NCBI GenBank assembly: GCA_023450335.1
Contig: JAEXHA010000047.1
Location: forward strand, 1-55,010
Source: Actinomycetes bacterium
GTDB lineage: Bacteria > Actinomycetota > Actinomycetes > Actinomycetales > Microbacteriaceae
Direction: 5' to 3'
DNA length: 55,010 nt
The notes under the pieces are model-generated. The model did not search any database, was not told where the DNA came from, and saw only the letters and a program-made list of their open reading frames with translations. The position numbers and the translations under genes are program-made. Positions within the stretch are counted from its first letter, which is position 1. Every line of letters starts with the position of its first letter. Positions 22,995 through 33,051 of the stretch are shown one piece after another.

Positions 22995-24670
22995 TGGTCA
23001 CCGACGTCTCTGAAGTCCCCGCGCTCGAAGCGGGTGCCCTGCGCGTGACGCCGCTGGGCGGCCTGGGCGAGGTCGGCCGCAACATGACGGTGTTCGAGTT
23101 CGACGGAAAGCTCCTGATCGTCGACTGCGGCGTGCTCTTCCCCGAAGAGCACCAGCCTGGTGTCGACCTGATCCTGCCCGACTTCGAGCCCATCAAGTCG
23201 CGCCTTGACGACATCGTCGCCGTCGTGCTGACCCACGGTCACGAAGACCACATCGGCGCGGTGCCGTACCTGCTCAAGCTCAAGAGCGACATCCCGCTGA
23301 TCGGGTCGGGGCTCACCCTGGCGCTGGTCGAGGCCAAGCTCAAAGAGCATCGCATCAAGCCTTATACGCTCACGGTCACCGAGGGTCAGGGCGAGCAGGT
23401 CGGCCCGTTCGACCTCGAGTTCGTCGCGGTGAACCACTCCATCCCCGACGCGCTCGCCGTGGCGATCCGCACCCCCGCCGGCCTGGTGCTGGCCACCGGC
23501 GACTTCAAGATGGACCAGCTGCCGCTCGACGGCCGCCTCACCGACCTGCGCGCGTTCTCGCGCCTGGGCGAAGAGGGAGTCGACCTGTTCCTCGTCGACT
23601 CCACCAACGCCGACGTGCCCGGATTCACCCCGCTCGAACGCGCGATCGGACCGGTGCTCGAACAGGTCATCGCCAAGGCCCCGCGCCGCGTCATCGTGGC
23701 GAGCTTCTCCAGCCACGTCCACCGCGTGCAGCAGGTCATCGACGCCGCCCACGCGCACGGACGCCGTGTCGCGTTCCTGGGCCGCAGCATGGTCCGCAAC
23801 ATGACCATCGCCGAAGACCTCGGTTACCTCAAGGTGCCCGACGGCGTCCTCATCGACTACAAGAAGGCCAAAGACCTGCCCGATGACCGGATCGTCTACA
23901 TGTCGACCGGCTCGCAGGGTGAGCCGATGGCGGTGCTCAGCCGCATGGCCAACCTCGACCACGCGATCGAGCCCGGTGAGGGCGACACCGTGATCCTGGC
24001 ATCCAGCCTCATCCCCGGCAACGAGAACGCCGTCTACCGCGTCATCGACGGTCTCACGAAGCTCGGTGCGAACGTCGTGCACAAGGGCAACGCGAAGGTC
24101 CACGTCTCGGGCCACGCCGCCGCCGGTGAGTTGCTCTACTGCTACAACATCCTCAAGCCCCGCAATGTGCTGCCCGTGCACGGCGAGTACCGCATGCTGC
24201 TGGCCAACGCGAAGCTCGCGCAAGACACCGGCATCCCCGCCGAGAACACGATCATCGGCGAGAACGGCACCGTCGTCGACCTGAAGGACGGCGCCGCACG
24301 CGTGGCCGGTCAACTCGACCTCGGCTTCGTCTACGTCGACGGGTCGACGGTGGGCGAGATCACGGATGCCGATCTGAAGGACCGGCGCATCCTCGGCGAA
24401 GAGGGGTTCATCTCCGTGATCGTCGTGGTCGATGCCGCCACCGGGAAGATCATCACGGGGCCCGAGATCCATGCCCGCGGCTTCGCCGAGGACGACACCG
24501 TCTTCGAGTCGGTCAAGCCCAAGATCGCCGCGGCGCTCGCCGACGCCGCCCAGTCGGGGGTGCGTGACACGCACGCGCTGTCGCAGGTGGTGCGCCGCAC
24601 GATCGGACGCTGGGTCAACCAGCAGCTGCGCCGCCGCCCGATGATCGTGCCGCTGGTCATCGAGGCATAA
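22994..24670 (+). CDS. rnj: Ribonuclease J
   Basis: 558 residues, the normal RNase J length. The metallo-beta-lactamase motif HGHEDH at residues 81-86 binds the two metals; the beta-CASP insert carries VIVASFSSHVHRVQQ and STGSQGEPMAVLSRM. VHVSGHAAAGEL and LPVHGEYRML supply further metal ligands, and a C-terminal domain of about 100 residues follows. It is a 5'-to-3' exonuclease and endonuclease in mRNA decay and rRNA maturation. Translationally linked to dapA (TGATG). Confidence 0.96.
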   Translation: MVTDVSEVPALEAGALRVTPLGGLGEVGRNMTVFEFDGKLLIVDCGVLFPEEHQPGVDLILPDFEPIKSRLDDIVAVVLTHGHEDHIGAVPYLLKLKSDIPLIGSGLTLALVEAKLKEHRIKPYTLTVTEGQGEQVGPFDLEFVAVNHSIPDALAVAIRTPAGLVLATGDFKMDQLPLDGRLTDLRAFSRLGEEGVDLFLVDSTNADVPGFTPLERAIGPVLEQVIAKAPRRVIVASFSSHVHRVQQVIDAAHAHGRRVAFLGRSMVRNMTIAEDLGYLKVPDGVLIDYKKAKDLPDDRIVYMSTGSQGEPMAVLSRMANLDHAIEPGEGDTVILASSLIPGNENAVYRVIDGLTKLGANVVHKGNAKVHVSGHAAAGELLYCYNILKPRNVLPVHGEYRMLLANAKLAQDTGIPAENTIIGENGTVVDLKDGAARVAGQLDLGFVYVDGSTVGEITDADLKDRRILGEEGFISVIVVVDAATGKIITGPEIHARGFAEDDTVFESVKPKIAAALADAAQSGVRDTHALSQVVRRTIGRWVNQQLRRRPMIVPLVIEA

Positions 24671-24722
24671 CCGGTTCGGCGCCCGAGCCGCGTCGATCCG
24701 CGGAAATCTGCTGATCGCGACG

Positions 24723-24728
24723 TACCGT
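24723..24728 (+). promoter_or_regulatory. -10 element of ftsK (leaderless)
   Basis: TACCGT, 6-nt spacer, ATG at 24735. Confidence 0.5.
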
Positions 24729-24734
24729 GGAGTA

Positions 24735-27395
24735 ATGCCCAGGAGCACGAGCACGACCAAGGGCCCCCGCACACCCGCGAAGGGGGCGTCCTCGCGCGCC
24801 AAGAAACCGGCGCCGGCGCCCAAGCGCTACGTGGATGACGCCGAGAAGCCGCCCGTGCTCCTTCGCGCGTGGATGGGACTGGCGCATGCCACCGGCGGCG
24901 CCTTCCGCGCGTTCGGCCCCGAGACCCTCGAGAAGGAGCAGCGCCGCGACGGGTTCCCGTTCGTACTCGTGCTGCTGGCCGTCGTCGGCGCCGTCGTCGA
25001 GTGGTTCCTCATCGGCACCGATGTCGGCACCACCATCAGCGCCTTCACGGTGGGTGCGCTCATCGGCCGCGAGGCGTTCGTCATGCCGGTGCTGCTGCTG
25101 ATCCTCGCCGGTTGGCTGTTCCGCCACCCGGCCTCCGTGCACGACAACGGCCGCATCGGCATCGGCTTCGCCATGTTCATCCTCGCCGTGGCCGGCTTCT
25201 GCCATGTGTTCGGCGGCCGTCCGCAGCCCAAGGACGGGCTGCCCGCACTGAGCGAGGCCGGCGGCCTGTTCGGCTGGATGCTGGGCGAGCCGCTGAGCTT
25301 CCTCACCCCCGTGGGTGCGGGCATCGTGCTCAGCCTGCTGACCGTACTGAGCGTGCTGATCATCACCAAGACGCCGCCCAACCGCATCGGGCAGCGCCTC
25401 GGCGACCTCTACGCGTGGATGTTCGGCGCCGAGCGTCCGGAACCGGCCGCGCCGGGCACGGTCGCCTTCGCCGAGGCGGACAAAGACGCCGACGACGGCC
25501 TGCCGTGGTGGCGCCGCAACAAGAGCGGACGCGAAGAGGACAACGACGGTCACCTCGGCTCCGACGACCTCACCGCACTGCTGGACGCGTCCGGTGTCGG
25601 CGGATTCGACAACCCCGTCACCACGCCCACGCCGGCCCCCGACGCACCCACAGAGGTCATCGACCCGGCCGTGGTCGCCGGGGCGAAGAAGGCCGCCCGC
25701 GCGGCGGACACCGGCATCCGTGACGATGCCACCGAGGTCATCGACGACGCCGTGCTGCCCGGCATGTCGGGCCTCGGCGGCGACGGCGAAGGCCGCCCGC
25801 CGTCGGCGCCGTACCGGCTGCCGTCGGTGGCGGCCCTGGCCGAGGGCACGCCGCCCAAGGCCCGGTCCGAGGCCAACGACAAGGTCGTCGCCGCGATCAC
25901 CGGCGTGTTCGAGCAGTTCTCCGTCAACGCCCGCGTCACCGGCTTCTCGCGCGGCCCGACGGTCACGCAGTACGAGATCGAGCTCGGGCCCGGCGTCAAG
26001 GTCGAGCGCATCACCGCACTGACCAACAACATCGCCTACGCCGTCGCCTCGAACGAGGTGCGCATCCTCGCCCCCATCCCGGGCAAGAGCGCCATCGGCG
26101 TCGAGATCCCCAACGCCGACCGCGAGATCGTGACCCTCGGCGACGTGCTGCGCTCGGGCACCGCCACCGCCTCCACCCATCCGATGACCATCGGCGTGGG
26201 CAAGGACGTCGGCGGCGGCTATGTCATCGCCAACCTCGCGAAGATGCCCCACCTGCTGGTGGCCGGCTCGACCGGCTCGGGCAAGTCGAGCTTCGTCAAC
26301 TCGATGATCACCAGCCTGCTGATGCGCGCCAAGCCCTCCGACGTGCGCATGGTGCTGATCGACCCCAAGCGCGTCGAGCTGACCAGCTACGCGGGCGTGC
26401 CGCACCTGATCACCCCCATCATCACGAACCCGAAGAAGGCGGCCGAGGCGCTGCAGTGGGTCGTGAAGGAGATGGACATGCGGTACGACGACCTCGCGTC
26501 GTTCGGCTTCCGCCACATCGACGACTTCAACAAGGCGGTCCGCGCGGGCGAGATCACCCTGCCGGCCGGCAGCGAGCGGGTGCTCAAGCCCTACCCGTAC
26601 CTGCTGGTGGTCGTCGACGAACTCGCCGACCTGATGATGGTCGCCCCGCGCGATGTCGAAGATTCGATCGTGCGAATCACCCAGCTGGCCCGAGCCAGCG
26701 GCATCCACCTCGTGCTGGCCACCCAGCGCCCGTCGGTCGACGTGGTCACCGGTCTCATCAAAGCCAACGTGCCCTCGCGTCTCGCGTTCGCGGTGACCAG
26801 CGTCACCGACTCGCGCGTGATCCTCGATCAGCCCGGCGCCGATCGCCTGATCGGCCAGGGCGACGGCCTGTTCCTGCCGATGGGGGCGTCGAAGTCGATC
26901 CGCGTGCAGGGTGCGTGGGTCAGCGAGCCCGAGATCGAGAAGGTCGTCGCCCACGTCAAGGGACAGGCCGAGCCCGAGTATCGGCGCGATGTCGCCGCGG
27001 TGGTCGAGAAGAAGGAGATCGACGCCGACATCGGCGACGACCTCGAACTGCTCCTGGCGGCGGCCGAGCAGATCATCTCCACCCAGTTCGGCTCGACCTC
27101 GATGCTGCAGCGCAAGCTGCGCGTCGGCTTCGCTAAGGCGGGCCGCCTCATGGATCTTCTCGAGTCGCGGGAGATCGTCGGTCCGTCTGAGGGCTCGAAG
27201 GCGCGCGACGTGCTCGTCACCCCCGACCAGCTGCCGACGGTGCTCGCGCGGCTGCGCGGCGACGAGCCGCCGGCCGCGGCGCCTGCCGCCCCGGGGGCGT
27301 CTTCGGACCCGGTCGAGGCCCAGTTCGAGGGCTACGAGGTCGTCGACGGCGATGACGACGGCGAAGACGCGTGGGGTCTCACCGGCCGGGAGTGA
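24735..27395 (+). CDS. ftsK: FtsK/SpoIIIE DNA translocase
   Basis: 886 residues. A basic Ser/Thr/Lys-rich N-terminus is followed by four to five membrane helices (about 72-215), a charged linker, and then the motor: the alpha/beta domains from about 390, Walker A GSTGSGKSS near 510, and Walker B within LLVVVDELADLMM. The C-terminal gamma winged helix (about 775-835, STSMLQRKLRVGFAKAGRLM) reads the chromosome-orientation sequences. It pumps DNA through the division septum and aids dimer resolution. Single gene; pgsA follows with its own promoter. Confidence 0.96.
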   Translation: MPRSTSTTKGPRTPAKGASSRAKKPAPAPKRYVDDAEKPPVLLRAWMGLAHATGGAFRAFGPETLEKEQRRDGFPFVLVLLAVVGAVVEWFLIGTDVGTTISAFTVGALIGREAFVMPVLLLILAGWLFRHPASVHDNGRIGIGFAMFILAVAGFCHVFGGRPQPKDGLPALSEAGGLFGWMLGEPLSFLTPVGAGIVLSLLTVLSVLIITKTPPNRIGQRLGDLYAWMFGAERPEPAAPGTVAFAEADKDADDGLPWWRRNKSGREEDNDGHLGSDDLTALLDASGVGGFDNPVTTPTPAPDAPTEVIDPAVVAGAKKAARAADTGIRDDATEVIDDAVLPGMSGLGGDGEGRPPSAPYRLPSVAALAEGTPPKARSEANDKVVAAITGVFEQFSVNARVTGFSRGPTVTQYEIELGPGVKVERITALTNNIAYAVASNEVRILAPIPGKSAIGVEIPNADREIVTLGDVLRSGTATASTHPMTIGVGKDVGGGYVIANLAKMPHLLVAGSTGSGKSSFVNSMITSLLMRAKPSDVRMVLIDPKRVELTSYAGVPHLITPIITNPKKAAEALQWVVKEMDMRYDDLASFGFRHIDDFNKAVRAGEITLPAGSERVLKPYPYLLVVVDELADLMMVAPRDVEDSIVRITQLARASGIHLVLATQRPSVDVVTGLIKANVPSRLAFAVTSVTDSRVILDQPGADRLIGQGDGLFLPMGASKSIRVQGAWVSEPEIEKVVAHVKGQAEPEYRRDVAAVVEKKEIDADIGDDLELLLAAAEQIISTQFGSTSMLQRKLRVGFAKAGRLMDLLESREIVGPSEGSKARDVLVTPDQLPTVLARLRGDEPPAAAPAAPGASSDPVEAQFEGYEVVDGDDDGEDAWGLTGRE

Positions 27396-27401
27396 CGCCG
27401 G

Positions 27402-27407
27402 TAGGCT
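27402..27407 (+). promoter_or_regulatory. -10 element of pgsA (leaderless)
   Basis: TAGGCT, 6-nt spacer, GTG at 27414. Confidence 0.6.
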
Positions 27408-27413
27408 CGAGTC

Positions 27414-27980
27414 GTGGCCATCCCGAGGCAGCTGCCCAACGCGATCACCATCGTGCGCATCCTGTGCGCACCCGTCTTCATCTGGCTTCTGCTGGCGGAT
27501 GCCGGAGCCGACGGCGCCCTGCGCTGGTGGGCCGCCGCGCTGTTCATCGTCGCGATCGCGACCGACGGCATCGACGGTCATCTCGCGCGTAAGCACAACA
27601 TCGTCACCGACCTCGGCAAGCTGCTCGACCCGATCGCCGACAAGGTCCTCACCGGCGCCGCGTTCGTCTGCCTGTCGATCCTCGCCGAGCTGCCGTGGTG
27701 GATCACGATCGTCGTTCTCGTGCGCGAGCTCGGCGTCACTGTGGACCGGCTCATCGTCGCCGCCGACCATGTGGTCGCCGCCGCCTGGATGGGCAAGCTC
27801 AAAACGGTCGCCCAGGCGGTCGCGCTGTCGCTGGCGCTGCTGCCGCTGTGGACGGTGGCGGGCGAGTGGATCCACATCGTCAATGCCGTGACCATGACGA
27901 TCGCCGTCGTGCTCACGATCGCCAGCGGCCTGGACTACGTCATCACCGCCGTCCGCGCGCGCCGGGGAGCCCGACGATGA
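27414..27980 (+). CDS. pgsA: CDP-diacylglycerol--glycerol-3-phosphate 3-phosphatidyltransferase
   Basis: 188 residues, integral membrane. The CDP-alcohol phosphotransferase signature D-x2-D-G-x2-A-R-x8-9-G-x3-D-x3-D is complete in TDGIDGHLAR and DLGKLLDPIADK. LPNAITIVRI at the N-terminus is typical of PgsA. It makes phosphatidylglycerol-phosphate, the first step to phosphatidylglycerol and cardiolipin. GTG start; coupled to the cinA-like gene by ATGA. The pgsA-cinA-clgR-recA order is standard in actinobacteria. Confidence 0.93.
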   Translation: MAIPRQLPNAITIVRILCAPVFIWLLLADAGADGALRWWAAALFIVAIATDGIDGHLARKHNIVTDLGKLLDPIADKVLTGAAFVCLSILAELPWWITIVVLVRELGVTVDRLIVAADHVVAAAWMGKLKTVAQAVALSLALLPLWTVAGEWIHIVNAVTMTIAVVLTIASGLDYVITAVRARRGARR

Positions 27981-28525
27981 CGCGTCGACCGGCGCCGGCA
28001 CCGGACCTGCCCGACGATGTCGAGTCGACCCTCGTGTCGCCGGGGCGCCGCTCTGATCCCGAGCGGCTCGTCGCCCGGCTCAAAGAACTGGGGTGGACGC
28101 TCGGGGTGGCCGAGTCGCTCACCGGCGGCATGGTCGTCGCCGCCCTCATCGACGTGGCCGGCGCCTCGGCTGTCGTGCGCGGCGGGGTGGTCGCGTACGC
28201 GACCGAGCTGAAGCAGACGCTGCTGGGCGTCGACGCGGCGCTGCTCGAGGCGCACGGGCCCGTCCACCCCCGCGTCGCGCGCCAGATGGCCGACGGTGCT
28301 CGACGGGCGCTCGGGCACGAGGGCGTGCCGACCGACGTCGGCGTGGCCACCACCGGCATCGCCGGTCCGGTCTCGCCCGACGGGCAGCCGGTGGGCACCG
28401 TCCACATCGCCGTCTCGACGCCGCTGGGCTCGCGCGCCGAGTCGCTGCTGCTGACCGGCGACCGGCACACGATCCGCACCGAGGCGACAGCGCGGGCGCT
28501 GCGCCTCATCCTCGAGGCACTCTGA
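27977..28525 (+). CDS. CinA family protein (nicotinamide-nucleotide amidohydrolase domain)
   Basis: 182 residues, containing only the C-terminal CinA domain (PncC type) without the N-terminal molybdopterin-like domain. Signatures are LGVAESLTGGMVVAALIDVAGAS (catalytic Ser in AESLTGG), VVAYATELKQTLLGV and VGVATTGIAGP. PncC enzymes deamidate nicotinamide mononucleotide in NAD recycling. Begins within the pgsA stop codon. An N-terminal extension of about 35 residues is disordered. Confidence 0.92.
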   Translation: MTRRPAPAPDLPDDVESTLVSPGRRSDPERLVARLKELGWTLGVAESLTGGMVVAALIDVAGASAVVRGGVVAYATELKQTLLGVDAALLEAHGPVHPRVARQMADGARRALGHEGVPTDVGVATTGIAGPVSPDGQPVGTVHIAVSTPLGSRAESLLLTGDRHTIRTEATARALRLILEAL

Positions 28526-28672
28526 CGGCTTGGAATAGCGGGGGTGTCGAACCTGTTACGTCTCAGTGATTCCCATGTATTCCTCAGCGGTATGGCGATA
28601 TGGTGACCGAAAAGGTGAGGTACTGTTGTCCACCCGAGACACAGCAGAAGTAGGCAAAGGAGGGGGCCCGAC

Positions 28673-28993
28673 ATGATCCTGGTACGTCAAGAGATCGGCG
28701 ATGTCCTGCGTGATCTTCGCTTGCAGAGGGGCCGCACCCTCCGTCAGGTCGCGGGGCGTGCGAGCGTCGCGCTGGGCTACCTGAGCGAGGTCGAACGCGG
28801 TCAGAAGGAGGCGTCGAGCGAGATCCTCGCGGCCGTCGCCGAAGCGCTCGATGTCCCCATCTCGTCGATCATGCGCGAGGTCGGCGACCGCATCTCGGTG
28901 CTCGAGGGGCTGCAGACCATCCCCGACGTGGTGCCCGACGACCTGGCGTCGCTCGGCGACGACCTCGTCCAGCCCGAGCTGTCGCTGCGCTGA
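28673..28993 (+). CDS. clgR: Helix-turn-helix regulator, ClgR type
   Basis: 106 residues. A Cro/C1-type HTH fills residues 7-62: GDVLRDLRLQRGRTLRQVAG then ALGYLSEVERGQKEASSEIL, with the recognition helix around GYLSEVERG. The short C-terminal tail fits ClgR, the activator of clp protease and related genes in actinobacteria. The gene position between cinA and recA is that of clgR. GGAGGGGG precedes the ATG; the 147 bp upstream hold a TACTGT -10 candidate at 28621-28626. I could not find a clear ClgR box. Confidence 0.85.
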   Translation: MILVRQEIGDVLRDLRLQRGRTLRQVAGRASVALGYLSEVERGQKEASSEILAAVAEALDVPISSIMREVGDRISVLEGLQTIPDVVPDDLASLGDDLVQPELSLR

Positions 28994-29001
28994 CGCCGCC
29001 G

Positions 29002-29226
29002 ATGCGGCTCAGCGAATTCGAACGCGCCGTCGAGCGCGAGTTCGGCGCGGCCGGTGCCACCCTGGTGACCGATCTCGCGCTGCCGCGTGCCGGCAATCGC
29101 ACCGCGGCCGAGTGCCTGCGCGACGGCGTCGAGCCGCGTGAGGTCTGGCATGCACTGTGCGTGGAGGCCGACGTGCCGCCGTCGCGCCGCCATGGCGTGG
29201 GTCTGCAGGATCCGCCCCGGCGCTGA
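29002..29226 (+). CDS. DUF3046 domain-containing protein
   Basis: 74 residues, all DUF3046: MRLSEFERAVEREFG at the start, LPRAGNRTAAECLRDGVEPR in the middle and VWHALCVEADVPPSRRHG at the end. This small actinobacterial family lies just upstream of recA in many genomes; function unknown. It follows clgR after 8 bp and is probably on the same transcript. Confidence 0.93.
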   Translation: MRLSEFERAVEREFGAAGATLVTDLALPRAGNRTAAECLRDGVEPREVWHALCVEADVPPSRRHGVGLQDPPRR

Positions 29227-29292
29227 CGTGCCGGGTCGGTGGATGCCGGCGCTGAGCCCGGCGGGGTTCGAACATCCGCAGTCGGCGTGTCA

Positions 29293-29323
29293 TCGAAAAT
29301 TCGTTCGAGATGCCGCGTAGTCT
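29293..29323 (+). promoter_or_regulatory. LexA (SOS) box and promoter of recA
   Basis: TCGAAAATTCGTTCGA at 29293-29308 matches the actinobacterial SOS consensus TCGAAC-N4-GTTCGA with one mismatch. It covers the -35 region of a -10 TAGTCT at 29318-29323, so LexA would block polymerase. A second -10-like TACCGT at 29398-29403 could give an SOS-independent start, as the two-promoter recA of mycobacteria does; that is inference. Confidence 0.75.
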
Positions 29324-29431
29324 CCTGCACAAGCGGTGACACCTCGAAGTTGTCCACGGCTCGGCGGGTTCCTCGACGCAATGTCGGAGGGTCCGCATAC
29401 CGTGATCAGCGTCGGATGACACCACACGCCT

Positions 29432-29468
29432 TGTCGCAGCTTCCACCCCACCGGGGCGGAACGCGACA
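29432..29468 (+). other. Hairpin in the recA leader
   Basis: TGTCGC (29432-29437) pairs with GCGACA (29463-29468), followed inward by TTCC/GGAA and CCCC/GGGG with an ACC loop. It lies about 25 nt upstream of the ribosome site, in a leader of about 180 nt from the LexA-controlled start. Confidence 0.5.
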
Positions 29469-29507
29469 GCCTACAGGCGACGGAATGCGAACCAGAAGGA
29501 GCACCCC

Positions 29508-30578
<1,071 letters not shown>

Positions 30579-30612
30579 TGCGCCGACAGTCACGGCGCGA
30601 GGCGGCACACGC

Positions 30613-31380
30613 ATGAGTGACCACAAGGGCGAGTCCGAGGCCGAACGCGGCCCCGGGCTCGCCCCCGTCATCCCGCTGTTCGGTGACCGAGGTCGCCCCG
30701 CCCCGGAGCGCACACCCGCAGAGCACACCGCGCCGGACACCGATCCCCGAGACGGGCATGACGGGTCGTCGAGTGTCGAGGTCGCACAGTCCACCGGTGA
30801 CGGGGCAGGCGGCGGCTGGCACACCAGCTGGCTCGCTGCCGACGATGCCCCCGACCTCGAACTGGCGGGCGACGACGAGCGGCGTGAGCGGGTCGAGACG
30901 GCGGAGGCGGCGCTGCTGCGCAAGCTGCGCGGTCGGTCGCTGTCGATCCGTGAGGCCCGCACGCAGCTGGTCGCGCACGACCTCGACGAGGCCGACATCG
31001 ACGGCGTGATCGCCCGGTTCGAGCGCCACGGCTATCTCGACGATGCGAAGCTCGCCGACCAGCTCATTCACACGGCCGTCGAACGCAAGGGCCAGGGGCG
31101 TCGCGTCGTGGCACAGGCACTCGCCCAGCGCGGCATTCCGCGCGATGTCGTCGACGCGGCGATGACCGAGGTGCCTGATGATGATGCCGAGCGTGCCCGT
31201 GAGTTCGCACGTCACAAAGCACGCACCATGACCGATCTCGACCGTGAGGTGGCGCTGCGGCGCCTTGCCGGTCAGCTCGCCCGCCGCGGCTACGGCGCGC
31301 ACGCCCTCGAAGCCGCGCGCCAGGCGCTCGACGAGGCGGGCGGTTCGGGTGGGGGTCGATCGGGCGTGCGATTCCGCTGA
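30613..31380 (+). CDS. recX: Regulatory protein RecX
   Basis: 255 residues, longer than the usual 150-180. The RecX core of three-helix repeats runs from about residue 90: ALLRKLRGRSLSIREARTQL, RFERHGYLDDAKLADQLIHT and RRVVAQALAQRGIPRDVVDA. The first 85 or so residues are a low-complexity acidic region without predicted structure. RecX binds the RecA filament groove and limits its activity. It is co-transcribed with recA. A GTG or inner start would shorten the extension but none has a better ribosome site. Confidence 0.92.
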   Translation: MSDHKGESEAERGPGLAPVIPLFGDRGRPAPERTPAEHTAPDTDPRDGHDGSSSVEVAQSTGDGAGGGWHTSWLAADDAPDLELAGDDERRERVETAEAALLRKLRGRSLSIREARTQLVAHDLDEADIDGVIARFERHGYLDDAKLADQLIHTAVERKGQGRRVVAQALAQRGIPRDVVDAAMTEVPDDDAERAREFARHKARTMTDLDREVALRRLAGQLARRGYGAHALEAARQALDEAGGSGGGRSGVRFR

Positions 31381-31383
31381 TAT

Positions 31384-31399
31384 CTGCCGGCCGCGGCAG
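31384..31399 (+). terminator. Hairpin after recX
   Basis: CTGCCG-GCCG-CGGCAG, a perfect 6-bp stem starting 4 nt after the recX stop. No T-run. Confidence 0.45.
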
Positions 31400-31482
31400 G
31401 CCGTACGCGTCCGCAGGCGCTCCGTAACGCATCTCTGCGCTGACGGGCTCCACGAGAGCGGCCGGCTCCCGGATTGCGCTCG

Positions 31483-31488
31483 TACAAT
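31483..31488 (+). promoter_or_regulatory. -10 element of miaB (near-leaderless)
   Basis: TACAAT, 9-nt spacer, ATG at 31498, so any leader is only 2-3 nt. Confidence 0.55.
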
Positions 31489-31497
31489 GGTCGGATC

Positions 31498-33051
31498 ATG
31501 ACTTCGCCTTCTTCCGCGCCGACGCTGATCGCACCGTCGCCGGCCGCCGTCGCCGCCGACGGCGCCGCCCGCACCTACGAGGTGCGCACCTTCGGCTGCC
31601 AGATGAACGTCCACGACTCCGAACGACTGTCCGGCTCGCTGGAGAGCGCCGGCTACGTGCCCGCCGCGCCCGGCACCGACCCCGACGTCGTCGTCATCAA
31701 CACGTGCGCCGTGCGCGACAACGCCGCCGGCAAGCTATACGGCACGCTCGGGCATCTCAAGAGCCGCAAGGACAAGCACGAGGGCATGCAGATCGCCGTC
31801 GGCGGGTGCCTTGCCCAGATGGACAAGGACACGGTTCTCGAGAAGGCGCCATGGGTCGACGTCGTGTTCGGCACGCACAACATGGGGTCTCTGCCCGGCA
31901 TGCTCGAACGTGCGCGCCACAATGACGACGCCGAGCTCGAGATCCTCGAATCGCTCGAAGTGTTCCCGTCGACCCTGCCCACCAAACGTGACTCGGTGTA
32001 CAGCGGCTGGGTGTCGATCTCGGTCGGGTGCAACAACACCTGCACGTTCTGCATCGTGCCGAGCCTGCGCGGCAAGGAGAAGGACCGTCGTCCCGGCGAC
32101 ATCCTCAGCGAGATCAAGCTCCTCGTCGACGACGGTGCCATCGAGGTGACGCTGCTCGGCCAGAACGTGAACAGCTACGGCGTCGAGTTCGGCGACCGGC
32201 AGGCGTTCGGCAAACTGCTGCGCGCCGCCGGCCAGATCGAGGGACTCGAGCGCATCCGCTTCACGAGCCCGCACCCCGCCGCGTTCACCGACGACGTCAT
32301 CGATGCGATGGCCGAGACCGGTGCGGTCATGCCGCAGTTGCACATGCCGCTGCAGTCGGGCTCCGACCGCATCCTCAAAGCGATGCGCCGCTCCTACCGC
32401 AGCGAGCGGTTCCTCGGCATCCTCGACCGCGTCCGCGCGAAGATGCCCGACGCCGCCATCTCGACCGACATCATCGTCGGCTTCCCCGGCGAGACCGAGG
32501 AAGACTTCGAAGACACCCTGCGCGTCGTCGAGCAGGCACGCTTCGCGAGCGCCTTCACTTTCCAGTACTCCATCCGTGCGGGCACGCCCGCTGCGACGAT
32601 GCCCGACCAGGTACCCAAAGAGGTCGTACAGGCGCGGTACGAACGCCTCGTGGCGCTGCAGGAGCGCATCAGCCTCGAAGAGAACCAGAAGCAGGTCGGC
32701 CGCCAGCTGCGGGTGCTGGTCTCCACCGGCGAAGGCAAGAAAGACGCGGCCACGCACCGCTTGACCGGTCGCGCCGAAGACAACCGCCTCGTGCATTTCG
32801 AGCTGCCCACAGGCAGCGACACGCCCCGACCCGGTGACATCGTCTCTGTCGTGGTGACCCACGCGGCGCCTTTCCACCTGCTCGCCGACAGCACCGACGG
32901 CGCGCCGCTGCGCATCCGCCGCACCCGCGCCGGTGACGCCTGGGACCGCACGCAGGCCGAGTCCTGCGGCGTGCCCGCACCGGCATCTTCGGGCGCCCCA
33001 CGCTCGGTCTCGCTGGGCCTGCCCACGCTGCGCCTCACCACCGGGCAGTGA
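31498..33051 (+). CDS. miaB: tRNA (N6-isopentenyl-A37)-C2 methylthiotransferase MiaB
   Basis: 517 residues from ATG 31498. The N-terminal UPF0004 domain holds the three auxiliary-cluster cysteines (TFGCQMN at Cys34, INTCAVRDN, GGCLAQ). The radical-SAM triad is GCNNTCTFCIVPSLRG, and a TRAM RNA-binding domain closes the fold (GRAEDNRLVHFELP region). It thiomethylates i6A37 in tRNAs reading UNN codons. The last 45 residues are a nonconserved tail. Its stop overlaps the miaA start (GTGA), putting the two sequential modification enzymes in one unit. Confidence 0.96.
   Translation: MTSPSSAPTLIAPSPAAVAADGAARTYEVRTFGCQMNVHDSERLSGSLESAGYVPAAPGTDPDVVVINTCAVRDNAAGKLYGTLGHLKSRKDKHEGMQIAVGGCLAQMDKDTVLEKAPWVDVVFGTHNMGSLPGMLERARHNDDAELEILESLEVFPSTLPTKRDSVYSGWVSISVGCNNTCTFCIVPSLRGKEKDRRPGDILSEIKLLVDDGAIEVTLLGQNVNSYGVEFGDRQAFGKLLRAAGQIEGLERIRFTSPHPAAFTDDVIDAMAETGAVMPQLHMPLQSGSDRILKAMRRSYRSERFLGILDRVRAKMPDAAISTDIIVGFPGETEEDFEDTLRVVEQARFASAFTFQYSIRAGTPAATMPDQVPKEVVQARYERLVALQERISLEENQKQVGRQLRVLVSTGEGKKDAATHRLTGRAEDNRLVHFELPTGSDTPRPGDIVSVVVTHAAPFHLLADSTDGAPLRIRRTRAGDAWDRTQAESCGVPAPASSGAPRSVSLGLPTLRLTTGQ

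Noticed and set aside
22385..24823. An 812-codon minus-strand open frame across dapA and rnj
   Set aside because: Antisense to two well-identified enzymes, with low-complexity translation.
24657..28001. A 1114-codon open frame on the minus strand
   Set aside because: It is antisense to ftsK, pgsA and cinA, which have full family signatures. The translation is repetitive in Asp, Gly, Arg, Leu and Val, as expected for reverse frames in GC-rich DNA.
28526..28672. ClgR operator upstream of clgR
   Set aside because: I looked for CGC-N5-GCG type palindromes and found only GCG-N5-GCG (direct), which does not qualify.
29266..29273. GTTCGAAC upstream of the recA SOS box as a second LexA site
   Set aside because: It is an 8-bp palindrome without the 4-nt spacing of the LexA half-sites, and it lies too far upstream of the -35.
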